From contig JALFCF010000008.1 of the NCBI GenBank assembly GCA_022771205.1, forward strand, positions 1-64,000: a stretch of 64,000 nt of DNA. The letters are read 5' to 3'. Both the position numbers and the translations under genes were made by a program. The notes under the pieces were generated by a model. It was not told the DNA's origin. It was given only the letters and a program-made list of their open reading frames with translations, and made no database searches. The DNA comes from Mycoplasmatota bacterium (GTDB taxonomy: Bacteria; Bacillota_I; Bacilli_A; RF39; UBA660). This document shows, in pieces, positions 26,184 to 35,816 of this stretch. The stretch's first letter is position 1. Every line of letters starts with the position of its first letter.

Positions 26184-27641
26184 TCATCTCTGTCTCTCAC
26201 AAGTATAATTGCTAGCTTTCATTTCTTTTTCTATTTCATCAATATTTTGCTCAAATTTATAATTAGGATAAGTTCCACCAGCTTCTAAATAAGCAGTAGT
26301 AACATCTTTAACATCTAATGTTCCATAATCTAACTTTTGAACATTTTCATAAACACCATTGGACAAACTACAAGAAACATCAATACCTTTAGAATTAGCT
26401 GTTTGTTGTTGCAATAAATCACAAGACGATTTCATAGCAGCAAGTTCTACAGCATCTAAATGTTGATCTCCTTTAGTAGTTGCACTATAAGTTAAACGAT
26501 ACATTTTACTATCCTCAAAATCAAATATAGCTTTATAATAATAATCATACTTGTCATCGTTAGTATTCATCGTACAAGTAAGAGTTCCTGTAGTAATTTG
26601 TGGTATCTCCTCCTGTTTTCGATTATCGAAAAATTCAGATACAAAAGAACTAATTTCTGGTAAAAATGCAACCATCCATATTAACAAAGCTAGGAAAATA
26701 AAAGTCATATAATATTTTAAATTACTATCTTTTTTACTCTTATCCTTACTAGAAGTATTACTAGGGTTAGGTTGTAAATTCATTTGAGATGAAGTAACTT
26801 CAGCTGGTTTTTTTACAATTTCTGAAGGGGAAGATACTTCTTTTTTTGGTAAAACAACAGGAAGAGGAGCAGACGGTTGAGCACTTATTTTCTGCGATGA
26901 AGACGGAATAGACTGAACCGGTTGTTTACTTTTAGCATCTTTTCTTGCCTGCTCTTTTGCTTTTTTAGCTTCCAGTCTAGCTTTCTTAGCATTTTCACGT
27001 GCTTCTATTTTGGCTTTTTTTGCAGCTTCTTTTGCCTCTTGTCTAGCTCTTTTGGCATCCTCTTTTGCTTTTATGGCAGCTTCCTTAGCTTCTTGTCTAG
27101 CTTTTTGAGCATCAAGACGAGCCTGCTCTTGTTGCTTCTTAGCATCAAGACGCGCTTGCTCTTTTGCTTTTTTAGCGTCCTCTTTTGCCTTTATTGCCGC
27201 CTCTTTTTCTTGCTTCTTTTTTTCTGCCTCCAAGCGTTCTTGTTCAGCTTTAGCCTTAGCTTCCTCTTCTAGTCTTTTCTTCTCTTCAAGTTGCCTTTTA
27301 CGCTCTTCTTCTGCTGCAATCCTTTTACGTTCTGCTTCTTCCTTAGCAAGTTGTTCACGCCTCAAAGCTTCTTCCTTTCGCCTTTTAACTTCATCCATAA
27401 TTGCTTTTTTCTTTTTTTCTTCTTCTTCTAATTTCTTTTTGGCCTTTTCAGCAGCAATCTCTTGAGCATTGCTCTTTTGAAGCAAAGCAGCTTCCTTTGC
27501 ACGTTCCATTTGTTCAACTAAAGCTACTTGGTCACCACTAATAACAGCTAAAACATCTTCAGAAGAAATCAAATCTTTTTCCGGAGGAGTAGCAGTATCA
27601 ACAGCCGGTACATTATTTTCAGCTTGTTTTTTATCATCCAT
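26184..27641 (-). CDS. Membrane protein with long Ala/Lys/Glu coiled coil and outer domain
   Basis: A 485-residue protein. Residues about 55-250 are a highly charged coiled coil built of EAAKKAK- and EQARLDA-like repeats. A Pro/Ser-rich linker, one membrane helix (MTFIFLALLIWMVAFLP) and an outer domain related to that of the next gene follow. The repeats are visible at DNA level too. The ATG has GGGGTGATATT upstream and is 18 bases from rpe. Function unknown. Its position at the end of the PrkC operon and the large cytoplasmic coil make a scaffold or envelope-tether role conceivable, but this is inference. Confidence 0.65.
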   Translation of the reverse strand: MDDKKQAENNVPAVDTATPPEKDLISSEDVLAVISGDQVALVEQMERAKEAALLQKSNAQEIAAEKAKKKLEEEEKKKKAIMDEVKRRKEEALRREQLAKEEAERKRIAAEEERKRQLEEKKRLEEEAKAKAEQERLEAEKKKQEKEAAIKAKEDAKKAKEQARLDAKKQQEQARLDAQKARQEAKEAAIKAKEDAKRARQEAKEAAKKAKIEARENAKKARLEAKKAKEQARKDAKSKQPVQSIPSSSQKISAQPSAPLPVVLPKKEVSSPSEIVKKPAEVTSSQMNLQPNPSNTSSKDKSKKDSNLKYYMTFIFLALLIWMVAFLPEISSFVSEFFDNRKQEEIPQITTGTLTCTMNTNDDKYDYYYKAIFDFEDSKMYRLTYSATTKGDQHLDAVELAAMKSSCDLLQQQTANSKGIDVSCSLSNGVYENVQKLDYGTLDVKDVTTAYLEAGGTYPNYKFEQNIDEIEKEMKASNYTCERQR

Positions 27642-27659
27642 AATATCACCCCTATATTC

Positions 27660-28286
27660 TTATCGTAAACTATCTATTCTTTCTTGAAAATTATCAGATT
27701 GAATAATATAACTACCTGAAGTAAGAATATCACATTCTTGGCAGCTATTTTTAGTAATATCATCAATTCCACCATCTACATTAATCAAAGCTTTAGAATG
27801 ATAAACACTAATTAATTCTCTAACTTCTCTAATTTTTTTCTCAGTTCCATCAATAAATGACTGTCCACCTCTACCAGGTTCAACACTCATAACTAAAATC
27901 AAATCCAATAATGGCAAATATGGAACTAAACTTTTAACAGGTGTACCTGGTTTAATAGAAAGACCACACTTAATACCATAACTTTTAATAAGTTCAAGAT
28001 TCTCTTCAACTTTATCCATAACTTCCACATGAAAAGTAATATACTCCGTATTCAATTCTGCATACAACGGAATATATTTTTCAGGATTATCAACCATTAA
28101 ATGAACATCCAATCTTTTATCTGTATACTTATAAATATTTTTCATTTCACTAAAAGGCATAGTTTTATTAGGAACAAATTTTCCATCCATAATATCCACA
28201 TGAATAAAGTCAACATCAGTTTGATTCAATCTTTTCAAATCCATAGGAATATTAGAACTACTTAAAAATGATGCACTAATTTTCAT
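27660..28286 (-). CDS. rpe: Ribulose-phosphate 3-epimerase
   Basis: A 208-residue TIM-barrel epimerase starting at ATG 28286 (GGAGGAG upstream), overlapping rsgA by 11 bases. Motifs: KISASFLSS, DFIHVDIMDGKFVPN with a metal-binding His/Asp, LDVHLMVDNP, MSVEPGRGGQSF and INVDGGI. It interconverts ribulose 5-phosphate and xylulose 5-phosphate in the pentose phosphate pathway. The order rsgA-rpe after prkC is the same as in Bacillus. Confidence 0.93.
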   Translation of the reverse strand: MKISASFLSSSNIPMDLKRLNQTDVDFIHVDIMDGKFVPNKTMPFSEMKNIYKYTDKRLDVHLMVDNPEKYIPLYAELNTEYITFHVEVMDKVEENLELIKSYGIKCGLSIKPGTPVKSLVPYLPLLDLILVMSVEPGRGGQSFIDGTEKKIREVRELISVYHSKALINVDGGIDDITKNSCQECDILTSGSYIIQSDNFQERIDSLR

Positions 28287-29118
28287 AATGAATATCTCCT
28301 CCAATAAAACTTAAATAATTAATATAACGACTTTTCATTATATTATTATCATTAACTGCTTTTTTTACCATACATTCATTTTCTTTAGTATGCAAACAAT
28401 CTTTAAATGGACAAGGAAATAAATCAAACTCAACAAAGGAATCCCTAATTTGTTCCTTAGAATATTCATGAAAATCCAAAGCAGAAAAGCCTGGAGTATC
28501 CATAACTTTACCATCAAACAATTCATATAAAGTAACAACTCTAGTAGTATGCCTTCCTCGTCCTAATGCCTGTGAAACTTCACCTGTCTCTAAATTCCAA
28601 TCAGGTTTTAATTTATTCAACAAAGTACTTTTACCCGCTCCAGTCTGGCCTGTAAAAACACTAGTATTCCCATTTAATAAATTTATAATTTTATCAATTT
28701 CAGTATTAAATACTACCATATAACCAATTTTTTCGTAATAAGATAATTCTTTCTTAATAACTTCATAATCATCATCAGAAACCAAATCACGCTTCGTAAT
28801 ACAAATAATAGGACGAACAGAATGTAATTCCATAAGAACAAGTAATTTATCAAGTAAATTTAAGGAAAAATCTGGAGAAACCAAACTCGTAACAAGAAAA
28901 GCCTGATCAATATTACTTACTTTAGGACGAGTGAACTCATTTCTTCGCGGAAGAATCTTTTCAATAACTTTCTTTTCTTTATCAAACTCCACAAAATCAC
29001 CAACTAGTGGTAATATTTTATCTTTTCTAAAAACTCCTCTACATTTACAAGGGAAAGTTTCTCCCTCTGATTGTACAAAATGTAAATCACTATGAATTTT
29101 TACAATCTGTCCTCGCAT
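28276..29118 (-). CDS. rsgA: Ribosome small-subunit-dependent GTPase RsgA
   Basis: A 280-residue circularly permuted GTPase: N-terminal OB fold (residues 1-65), then G4 (TKRD), G1 (GQTGAGKSTLLNKL), G2 (GRHTTRV) and G3 (DTPGF), and a C-terminal zinc-binding segment (CPFKDCLHTKENECMVKKAV). The zinc region lacks the usual His at one position, but the Cys/His spacing is close. It helps mature the 30S subunit. It follows prkC by 9 bases. Confidence 0.92.
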   Translation of the reverse strand: MRGQIVKIHSDLHFVQSEGETFPCKCRGVFRKDKILPLVGDFVEFDKEKKVIEKILPRRNEFTRPKVSNIDQAFLVTSLVSPDFSLNLLDKLLVLMELHSVRPIICITKRDLVSDDDYEVIKKELSYYEKIGYMVVFNTEIDKIINLLNGNTSVFTGQTGAGKSTLLNKLKPDWNLETGEVSQALGRGRHTTRVVTLYELFDGKVMDTPGFSALDFHEYSKEQIRDSFVEFDLFPCPFKDCLHTKENECMVKKAVNDNNIMKSRYINYLSFIGGDIHYEN

Positions 29119-29127
29119 ATAATCCCC

Positions 29128-30906
29128 CTATTCTGTAGTGCTCGGCGTATCCGTACTATCATCATCATTATCATCTGGATTTGTTGGAGTAGTTGGTTTA
29201 GTTTGCACTGCTGTCTTTCTAGCAATAGTGACTGTAAAAGTTTGCCCCTTAACAATAGGACTTCCAGCAGCTCTAGATTGATCAATAATCTTACCTTCTT
29301 CATAAGCAGTAGTATCTTGATATTCTACTTTAATAGTCAATCCATATTTATCACAAAAAGCTTCAGCATCAGCTAAACTCCAACCTTCACCAGCCATATC
29401 AGGAAAAGTATCAACAATATTAGGAATATACAAAATAATTGAATCTCCCTCTTTCACTTTACTTCCAGCAGCAAGAGACTGACCAATAATTTCTTGTTCA
29501 TCATATTCTCTATCACTAGCATCTACGTCTCTTTTTTCAATGCTAACATCCAAACCATATTTCGTTTCCAAAATAGTTTGAACTTCTATATAATTTTGTC
29601 CAGTATAATTCTCTATTTCAAAAGTTTCTTCTCCACTAGACTTATAAATAGTAACTTTTGTACCCTGCTTTACACTTCTTCCTTTTTCTGGATCAGTTTT
29701 AACTACTTTACCTTTATCTACTTTAGACGAAGGAGTACTTTTGATATTTGTTCTAACTTCCAACCCTAACTCCTGAAGTTTCTTTTCACACTGACTAACT
29801 TTTAACCCTTGACAATTAGGAACAGTAACATTTTCTGGTTTAGTAACAGCAGGAATAATAAAAGCCACCGTAATAATCCCAAGTACTAAAACTGCAAAAA
29901 CAATAGACAAAATAATAATAATTTTTTTACGTTTCTTATCATCATTATCCTCAATTTTAGTAGCAATAGGACTATCTTCATCATCCGAATCTTTTTCCAA
30001 ATCTTCAATTTTCTTCAAATTCTTAGTGGAGTCATTCTCATGTTCCGGATAAGGATACTTATATGGAGGTTCGTTAATACGATCATCATCAAGTGCAGTA
30101 AGTAAATCTTCATGCATACTTCTAGCATCATCATATCTATTTTTTGGATTTTTAGCTGTTGCTTTTAAAATAATATTTTCAATACTTTGTGGAATAGATG
30201 GATTATCTTCTTTAACACTAGGAAGAGGATCTCTCATATGTTTTAAAGCAATTTCAACAGCATTATCACCTTTAAATGGCAAACTACCAGTTAAAAGTTC
30301 ATAAAAAATAATACCCATAGAATAAATATCACTTTTAATAGTAGAACCTTTTCCACTAGCTTGCTCTGGTGGCAAATAATGAACTGAACCCATAACCGAA
30401 TTAGTTTGTGTTAACTGTGTTGCATTTAAAGCCATAGCAATACCAAAATCAGTTATTTTAATCTGTCCATCATCTTTAATCATAATATTTTGAGGTTTTA
30501 AATCTCGATGAATAATATAAGAATCATGTGCATGTGCCATACCATCAGTCAATTGTAACATAATATCAATAGCTTCAGATAATGTAAGACTTCCGCGTTT
30601 TTTCAAAAGCTGTTTTAGCGTTTTACCTTCCACATATTCCATAACAATATAATAAATACCATCATCTTCGCCAACATCATACATCTCTACAATATTAGGA
30701 TGTGCAAGGCTAGATGCTGACAATGCCTCACGTTGGAACCTTCTAACAAACTTTTCATCACTAGACAAATCCCCACGTAAAATTTTAATAGCAACATTAC
30801 GATCTAATATTGTATCATAGCCAAGATAAACATTAGCCATACCACCTTCACCAATAGAACGAATAATCTCATAACGATCATTTATCTTTTGCCCCTTTGT
30901 AATCAT
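29128..30906 (-). CDS. prkC: Serine/threonine protein kinase PrkC with PASTA repeats
   Basis: A 592-residue Hanks-type kinase. The kinase domain occupies residues 1-270 (GEGGMANVYLGYD, HRDLKPQNIMI, ITDFGIA, PPEQASG). A charged linker, one membrane helix (IIIILSIVFAVLVLGIITVAF) and three PASTA domains follow (starting near VTVPNCQGL, ENYTGQNY and VDTFPDMAG). PASTA domains bind muropeptides, so the kinase senses cell wall; in Bacillus it also triggers spore germination. The C-terminus is an Asp/Thr-rich tail. It overlaps the end of prpC by one base. Confidence 0.94.
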   Translation of the reverse strand: MITKGQKINDRYEIIRSIGEGGMANVYLGYDTILDRNVAIKILRGDLSSDEKFVRRFQREALSASSLAHPNIVEMYDVGEDDGIYYIVMEYVEGKTLKQLLKKRGSLTLSEAIDIMLQLTDGMAHAHDSYIIHRDLKPQNIMIKDDGQIKITDFGIAMALNATQLTQTNSVMGSVHYLPPEQASGKGSTIKSDIYSMGIIFYELLTGSLPFKGDNAVEIALKHMRDPLPSVKEDNPSIPQSIENIILKATAKNPKNRYDDARSMHEDLLTALDDDRINEPPYKYPYPEHENDSTKNLKKIEDLEKDSDDEDSPIATKIEDNDDKKRKKIIIILSIVFAVLVLGIITVAFIIPAVTKPENVTVPNCQGLKVSQCEKKLQELGLEVRTNIKSTPSSKVDKGKVVKTDPEKGRSVKQGTKVTIYKSSGEETFEIENYTGQNYIEVQTILETKYGLDVSIEKRDVDASDREYDEQEIIGQSLAAGSKVKEGDSIILYIPNIVDTFPDMAGEGWSLADAEAFCDKYGLTIKVEYQDTTAYEEGKIIDQSRAAGSPIVKGQTFTVTIARKTAVQTKPTTPTNPDDNDDDSTDTPSTTE

Positions 30907-31649
30907 TACTCGTCACCTTCTTCACTGCGAATTAAATAGGCTACAGAAATATTATCTGTACCTCCACGATTATTTGCTTTTTGAATTAAACGTATCACTT
31001 TATCTTCAACATCTAAATCAGTAAGTAAAACTTTCTCTATCTGCTCTTTATCCAACATATTAGTAAGACCGTCACTAGAAAGAAGGATTTCAGTAATATC
31101 CATATCGCAATCAAAGATATCAACTTCTACAGTAGTAGCCGCACCAAGTGCCTTCATAAGAACATTTTTCTTAGGATGAACACTAGCTTCTTCTTTTGTC
31201 AATTCCCCAGCACTAACTAATAAATTAACTAAAGTATGATCATAAGTAACCTTATGAAGTTTATCATCCTTCATAACAAAACCACTAGAATCACCGACAT
31301 TACCAAACAATAAATAATCTTTAGTAAGAATAGCAAGAACTAAAGTAGTACCCATCCCCTTACTTTCAGGATGAGTTTTTTCATGTTGAAAAATCAAAGT
31401 ATTAATTTCACTAAAAGCATCCCTAATCCAATTAACAGCATCAACTTTACTCATATTTAAAAATGTTTCTTTAAAATATTTACCTAAATAACCAATCGCA
31501 ATAGAACTAGCAACTTCTCCAGCAGAATGTCCACCCATTCCATCAGCAATAGCCATCAAATATTCATCATCTTGATTTTTTACAATAATAACACTATCTT
31601 CATTATGACTACGCACTTTTCCTGCATCTGTTAAATAAAAAGATTTCAT
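30906..31649 (-). CDS. prpC: PP2C-type protein phosphatase PrpC
   Basis: A 247-residue PPM-family phosphatase with metal-binding motifs (HNEDS, ADGMGGHSAGEVAS, LLSSDGLTNML, GGTDNISV). It reverses phosphorylation by the adjacent PrkC kinase. Its start overlaps the rlmN stop by 4 bases and its stop overlaps the prkC start, giving strict coupling of kinase and phosphatase. Confidence 0.94.
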   Translation of the reverse strand: MKSFYLTDAGKVRSHNEDSVIIVKNQDDEYLMAIADGMGGHSAGEVASSIAIGYLGKYFKETFLNMSKVDAVNWIRDAFSEINTLIFQHEKTHPESKGMGTTLVLAILTKDYLLFGNVGDSSGFVMKDDKLHKVTYDHTLVNLLVSAGELTKEEASVHPKKNVLMKALGAATTVEVDIFDCDMDITEILLSSDGLTNMLDKEQIEKVLLTDLDVEDKVIRLIQKANNRGGTDNISVAYLIRSEEGDE

Positions 31650-32665
31650 ATTTCCTCCTTCTTACTTCTAAGTTGTCCACAAGCAGCACTAATTTTGCTA
31701 CCAAATTCCCTCCTGATAGTGACGTTAAGTCTATTCTTTTTAAGTATATCATAAAACCTCATAATTTGAACAGTACTACTTCTCTTAAATTCCAAATTAT
31801 TTGTCTCATTATAAGGAATCAAATTAATATAACAATTAAGATGCCCAACTAATTTTACAAGTTCCTTAGCACACTCATCTGTATCATTAATGCCCGCAAG
31901 CATAATATATTCAAATGTAATACGACGATTTGTTCGCTTTAAATATTCTTCTAATGCAGGAAGTAATTCTTTCAAAGGATAAGCCCTATTAATAGGCATA
32001 ATTTGATTTCTCAATTTATCATTAGGAGCATGCAAACTAATTGCCAAATTAATTTGTAATGGAAAGTGACTAAATTCCAATATTTTAGGTACTATACCAC
32101 AAGTAGAAACAGTAATATGTCTTGCACCAATAGCTAAACCTTTAGGATGATTAATAATCTGGAAAAATCGTAACAAATTATCATAATTATCAAAAGGTTC
32201 ACCAATTCCCATTACTACAACATGGCTAACACGTGCCTTTAAATCCTCTTCTATCATCAAAAGTTGTGTAACCATTTCCCAAGTTTCAAGATTACGTACT
32301 TTTTTTCTTCTACCAGATTCACAAAACTTACATCCCATATTACAACCAACTTGACTAGAAATACATACACTATTACCATAATCATGTTTCATCAAAACAG
32401 CTTCTATATGTTCACCATCAGACAATTCAAATAAATATTTGCAAACATCGATATCTCTTTCAACTTGAACTAAATCTAATTTAGAAAAAGAAAAATCAAG
32501 AGACAATTGTTCTAACATCTCTTTCTTAATATCTGTAACTTCAAAAATAGAAGAAATACGTTTTTCATATAACCATGAAAACAACTGATTAGCATGAAAT
32601 TTTTTAGAATCATGACTAATAAAATATTCTTCTAATTCTTCTCTTGTTAAATTATATATATTCAT
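31646..32665 (-). CDS. rlmN: Dual-specificity RNA methyltransferase RlmN
   Basis: A 339-residue radical SAM enzyme with CxxxCxxC (CNMGCKFC) near residue 110, VVMGIGEPFDNYDN, SLHAPNDKLRNQIMPIN and the C-terminal catalytic Cys in SAACGQL. It methylates C2 of A2503 in 23S rRNA and A37 in some tRNAs. The text after the cluster (ESGRRKKVRNL) departs from the common ASTxGG form. The gene heads the rlmN-prpC-prkC-rsgA-rpe operon. Confidence 0.92.
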   Translation of the reverse strand: MNIYNLTREELEEYFISHDSKKFHANQLFSWLYEKRISSIFEVTDIKKEMLEQLSLDFSFSKLDLVQVERDIDVCKYLFELSDGEHIEAVLMKHDYGNSVCISSQVGCNMGCKFCESGRRKKVRNLETWEMVTQLLMIEEDLKARVSHVVVMGIGEPFDNYDNLLRFFQIINHPKGLAIGARHITVSTCGIVPKILEFSHFPLQINLAISLHAPNDKLRNQIMPINRAYPLKELLPALEEYLKRTNRRITFEYIMLAGINDTDECAKELVKLVGHLNCYINLIPYNETNNLEFKRSSTVQIMRFYDILKKNRLNVTIRREFGSKISAACGQLRSKKEEI

Positions 32666-32719
32666 CGTATCACTCCAATATCTATATTATACAACAAATA
32701 ATATAAAAAAACATCAAAA

Positions 32720-32741
32720 AAAGAACCTATACTGGTCCCTT
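32720..32741 (-). terminator. Terminator of the fmt operon
   Basis: Minus-strand stem AAGGGACC / GGTTCTT with two G-U pairs, six-base loop and a long T run. It separates fmt and its partner from rlmN. Confidence 0.75.
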
Positions 32742-33449
32742 AAATTCTTTAATATCACCAAAATTAGAATAATCTAAATTGAGTCTAAATTCATTAATTG
32801 CCAATCCTTTATATTTAGCATAACTATCAAGATTATATTTAATCTGTACTACTTCACCATTTTCATTTTTCTTTAATTCAATCGAATTAACAGGATCATC
32901 TAAATCTACTTCTATTCCTTCTAACATTTTTACTAAAGTAGTAGTAGAAATCTCTAAATTAACAATCTGCTCACCAGTAGCAAGCTCTGTTTTTGAAATA
33001 TAAGTAGAAAGACCAATTAAATCATTAATAACAGAAACATCAGTAAGAGAAGCTAATACATATGGAGATTCAGATTTAACCCAAACTCCATCCTGCTTTT
33101 TCATAAAAAGATCTGCACTTTGATAAAAATCAGTATTACCGTCACTAAATAAAGCTTTATCTTCATAATGTTTACCAGAATAAGTTGTAACAACTTGATC
33201 AACTAAAAATTGATAACTAAAATTATAATTACCATCTTCAATAGAAGACAAATCGTAAGAAAACTCCCCTAGTTTTAAATCTGTACTACCAAGGACAGGT
33301 CCTTTTCCACCTATATGTGCAATCATAGATAAAGCAATAAAGAATATAAAATAGATTCCAAAAAACAAAAATGCTTTTCCTTTAGGAGTTCGAATAAACT
33401 CTAAGATTTGCTCTTTGTTTATCTTATTATTTTGATTGTTTCCATCCAT
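32727..33449 (-). CDS. Membrane-anchored extracytoplasmic protein of unknown function
   Basis: A 240-residue protein: a 28-residue cytoplasmic N-terminus rich in Asn and Lys, one membrane helix (AFLFFGIYFIFFIALSMIA) and about 185 residues outside. The outer part alternates strands and looks like a lipoprotein-carrier or half-barrel fold (YSGKHYEDKALFSDGNTDFY, LNLDYSNFGDI), but I cannot name a family. It overlaps the fmt end by 23 bases and takes the place rsmB occupies in Bacillus. Confidence 0.65.
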   Translation of the reverse strand: MDGNNQNNKINKEQILEFIRTPKGKAFLFFGIYFIFFIALSMIAHIGGKGPVLGSTDLKLGEFSYDLSSIEDGNYNFSYQFLVDQVVTTYSGKHYEDKALFSDGNTDFYQSADLFMKKQDGVWVKSESPYVLASLTDVSVINDLIGLSTYISKTELATGEQIVNLEISTTTLVKMLEGIEVDLDDPVNSIELKKNENGEVVQIKYNLDSYAKYKGLAINEFRLNLDYSNFGDIKEFKGPV

Positions 33450-34383
33450 AAGCTACCTTCCCAATATAGTCATTCTTTTTTATTCCATTCACAAAATTAC
33501 TAGCCAACATCCTTTTTTTACCAATAGGTTTAATATCAGTAAATACAATTTCAAAATCTTTTGTAGCAATACCAATGCCATCTTTATAAATATGTAACAC
33601 CTCACCAGGCTTATATCTAGTAGTATCTATGGATTCAATCCTAGACATATAAACCTTAAACTCTTTATCCCCAATAACACATGAACTACCAGGAAAAGGA
33701 TTAAGACCACGAATTTGATTAAATAATTCTCTACTGGTTTTGGAAAAATCAAGATATTCCTCTTCTCTTTTTATGTTATAAGCATAAGTAACTTCATCTT
33801 CATTCTGTGAAATTCTTTTCGCACTACCATCAATAATAGTTGGTAAAGTATCTAATAATAATTTTTTTCCAATAAGCTTTAATCTATCATGCAAGCTTTC
33901 CATAGTATCAGTATCTAAAATTTCTGTTTCAGCCTGTGAAATAATATCACCACTATCCATTTTTTCATCCATATACATAATAGTAATACCTGTTTTTAAA
34001 TAACCATCAATAATAGATTTATGAATAGGAGCTCCACCACGTAATTTAGGTAATAATGAAGCATGAACATTAATACAACCATACTTAGGATAATCTAATA
34101 TGTCTTTTGGTATAATTTGACCATAAGCACAAGTAACTATAATATCAGGATTAAGCTTTAAAATATCATCAAAATCTACTCTAATTTTTTCCGGCTGAAA
34201 AACTAAAATATTATGTTCAAGAGCTAATTTCTTAATAGGTGAAAAACAAATTTCTTGTTTTCTACCAACCTTACGATCCGGCTGTGTAACAACACCAACT
34301 ACTTGATAATTTTCAATTAATCCTTCTAATACAGGAACACTAAAATCAGGCGTTCCCATAAAAACAGCTTTAATATTTTTCAT
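33427..34383 (-). CDS. fmt: Methionyl-tRNA formyltransferase
   Basis: A 318-residue Fmt starting at ATG 34383 (AGAGGTG 5 bases upstream). The N-terminal formyltransferase fold has VFMGTPDFSVPVLEGL, the catalytic HASLLPKLRGGAPIH loop and MDSGDI. A C-terminal OB-like domain binds the tRNA. It formylates initiator Met-tRNA. The peptide deformylase gene that usually sits beside it is absent from this locus. The neighbour upstream is an unrelated membrane protein. Confidence 0.93.
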   Translation of the reverse strand: MKNIKAVFMGTPDFSVPVLEGLIENYQVVGVVTQPDRKVGRKQEICFSPIKKLALEHNILVFQPEKIRVDFDDILKLNPDIIVTCAYGQIIPKDILDYPKYGCINVHASLLPKLRGGAPIHKSIIDGYLKTGITIMYMDEKMDSGDIISQAETEILDTDTMESLHDRLKLIGKKLLLDTLPTIIDGSAKRISQNEDEVTYAYNIKREEEYLDFSKTSRELFNQIRGLNPFPGSSCVIGDKEFKVYMSRIESIDTTRYKPGEVLHIYKDGIGIATKDFEIVFTDIKPIGKKRMLASNFVNGIKKNDYIGKVAYGWKQSK

Positions 34384-34393
34384 AACTGCACCT

Positions 34394-35530
34394 CTATTCA
34401 TATAACATAAGAATACTAACTAATACCCCCAACAAAATAAGAATGGAACCTAAAAGTAATAAAAAAGAAACTTTACCATCTTCAGAAACATGATCAGAAA
34501 CAACACTAGGTAAAACAATTTCAACCTTTGCAGCATCTTTCTCTACAATAAATTGTGAATATGGGATTTGAATAAAATTAATTTCCTCTTTAGATATAGG
34601 TTTATCCCATACTACATTATCTAACTTATAATCCATAATTTGAGAAGCAAGTAAGCTAACATCTGCATCATCATCTTCTAATATTTCTTCAATACCTTGA
34701 ATTTTAGTCTTAGAAAAATACGATCTCTTAACCATCATTATAGTAGGAATAGACTCGCTTTGCTTCAATAGTTTCCATTCATCATTACATAAATTTTCAA
34801 TTTCTCTTCCTTCTTCGTCACTAATATCTCTCATTTTTAAAGTATGATGTAATTCTTTAAAACAACTTATATAATCTCTTTTCGCATAACTATTAATTTC
34901 AGCCCTTTTAAAAGTAGGAGAACAAAGTAAAGAAGAAAAATAAATAGGACAGTATGTAGCATAATAACATGCCATAACAAAATCATCTGTAAAAGAAACA
35001 AAATTATGTCTAAAATCCATTTCTTTTATAAGAGAAGAATATTTCTCTTGTAATTTTTCAAAACGAGAATAAAAATTATCATATCTCTGTGGTACAAAAC
35101 CATTTTGTCTAATGTTATCCATATAAACACTAGAAATACCATGATATAAATATCCATCTAAAATATATTTTTGATAAATATAGCTTAAGATTTCCTTGCG
35201 ATGTTCTTCTATTCTATTTTTATATCCTAATTTTTTACAACAAAATTTAACTAATATTTTACAAACTCCCAAATTAATATCATGAAAATTATCTATTTTA
35301 TACCATAACAAATCTAAATGGTGAACAAAATCTTCTAAATATTCATCATCCCCAATAATAATCTGATATTTAACTAAAGCATCAAAAAGTAAAAAGAAAG
35401 GTTGCTCTAACCCTGAAAACTTTTCATAATTAATTGAATCTTTCTTCTTTTTATCATTATATCTAGGATTTTCAGCTACTTTCTTAAATAAAGAAATAAC
35501 TTCTTTTTTAGAAAAAACAGAAGAAAACAT
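34394..35530 (-). CDS. Tail-anchored protein with possible ADP-ribosyltransferase-like region
   Basis: A 378-residue protein with no signal peptide and a single C-terminal membrane helix (FLLLLGSILILLGVLVSILM) followed by four residues, so it is tail-anchored with the bulk in the cytoplasm. The centre has LYHGISSVYMDNIRQNGF, then about 55 residues later FVSFTDDFVMACYYATY. This order (H-G-[TS], I-x-x-x-G-F, then S-x-[DT]-x-x-x-A-x-x-Y-A) resembles the ART/PARP-like fold. I infer only a fold resemblance; no catalytic Glu is assigned. It lies between priA and fmt with two partner genes. Confidence 0.5.
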   Translation of the reverse strand: MFSSVFSKKEVISLFKKVAENPRYNDKKKKDSINYEKFSGLEQPFFLLFDALVKYQIIIGDDEYLEDFVHHLDLLWYKIDNFHDINLGVCKILVKFCCKKLGYKNRIEEHRKEILSYIYQKYILDGYLYHGISSVYMDNIRQNGFVPQRYDNFYSRFEKLQEKYSSLIKEMDFRHNFVSFTDDFVMACYYATYCPIYFSSLLCSPTFKRAEINSYAKRDYISCFKELHHTLKMRDISDEEGREIENLCNDEWKLLKQSESIPTIMMVKRSYFSKTKIQGIEEILEDDDADVSLLASQIMDYKLDNVVWDKPISKEEINFIQIPYSQFIVEKDAAKVEIVLPSVVSDHVSEDGKVSFLLLLGSILILLGVLVSILMLYE

Positions 35531-35547
35531 CTACATCACACCCCTAA

Positions 35548-35778
35548 TTAACGAAACCACATAATAAAATAATAACCAGCTCCTAATACAATAATAATAA
35601 ATAAAATAACTAAAATTATACGAATAACTGGACTATTTATATCCCAATAATTATCATAATTTTTTTTACTATGATCCATTAAATTTTGAAATTCTTGACT
35701 ATTTTTTTGATTAACACTATTTTCAGAAATTCCTTGTTGCATTTCTTCATCTGTAGGCAAAAAATGATTGTCTGCCAT
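35548..35778 (-). CDS. Small tail-anchored membrane protein
   Basis: A 76-residue protein from ATG 35778 (AGAGGTGATTAAT upstream, preferred over earlier starts). About 50 polar residues rich in Asn, Gln and Glu precede one membrane helix (IIRLVILF-type: VIRIILVILFIIIVLGAGYY) and a three-residue tail. It lies between two proteins that may share an ART-like fold, 18 bases before the larger one, so it is part of that cassette. No family is recognised. Confidence 0.6.
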   Translation of the reverse strand: MADNHFLPTDEEMQQGISENSVNQKNSQEFQNLMDHSKKNYDNYWDINSPVIRIILVILFIIIVLGAGYYFIMWFR

Positions 35779-35816
35779 ATTAATCACCTCTATCATTAAC
35801 ATAAGAATAACATATT

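Noticed and set aside
26922-27272. Plus-strand Phe/Ser/Cys-rich frame
   Set aside because: It is the complement of the Ala/Lys/Glu coiled-coil repeats at 26184-27641 and has no start signal.
26990-27280. CRISPR or tandem-repeat array
   Set aside because: Repeats are imperfect and follow codon units of a coiled coil; there are no unique spacers.
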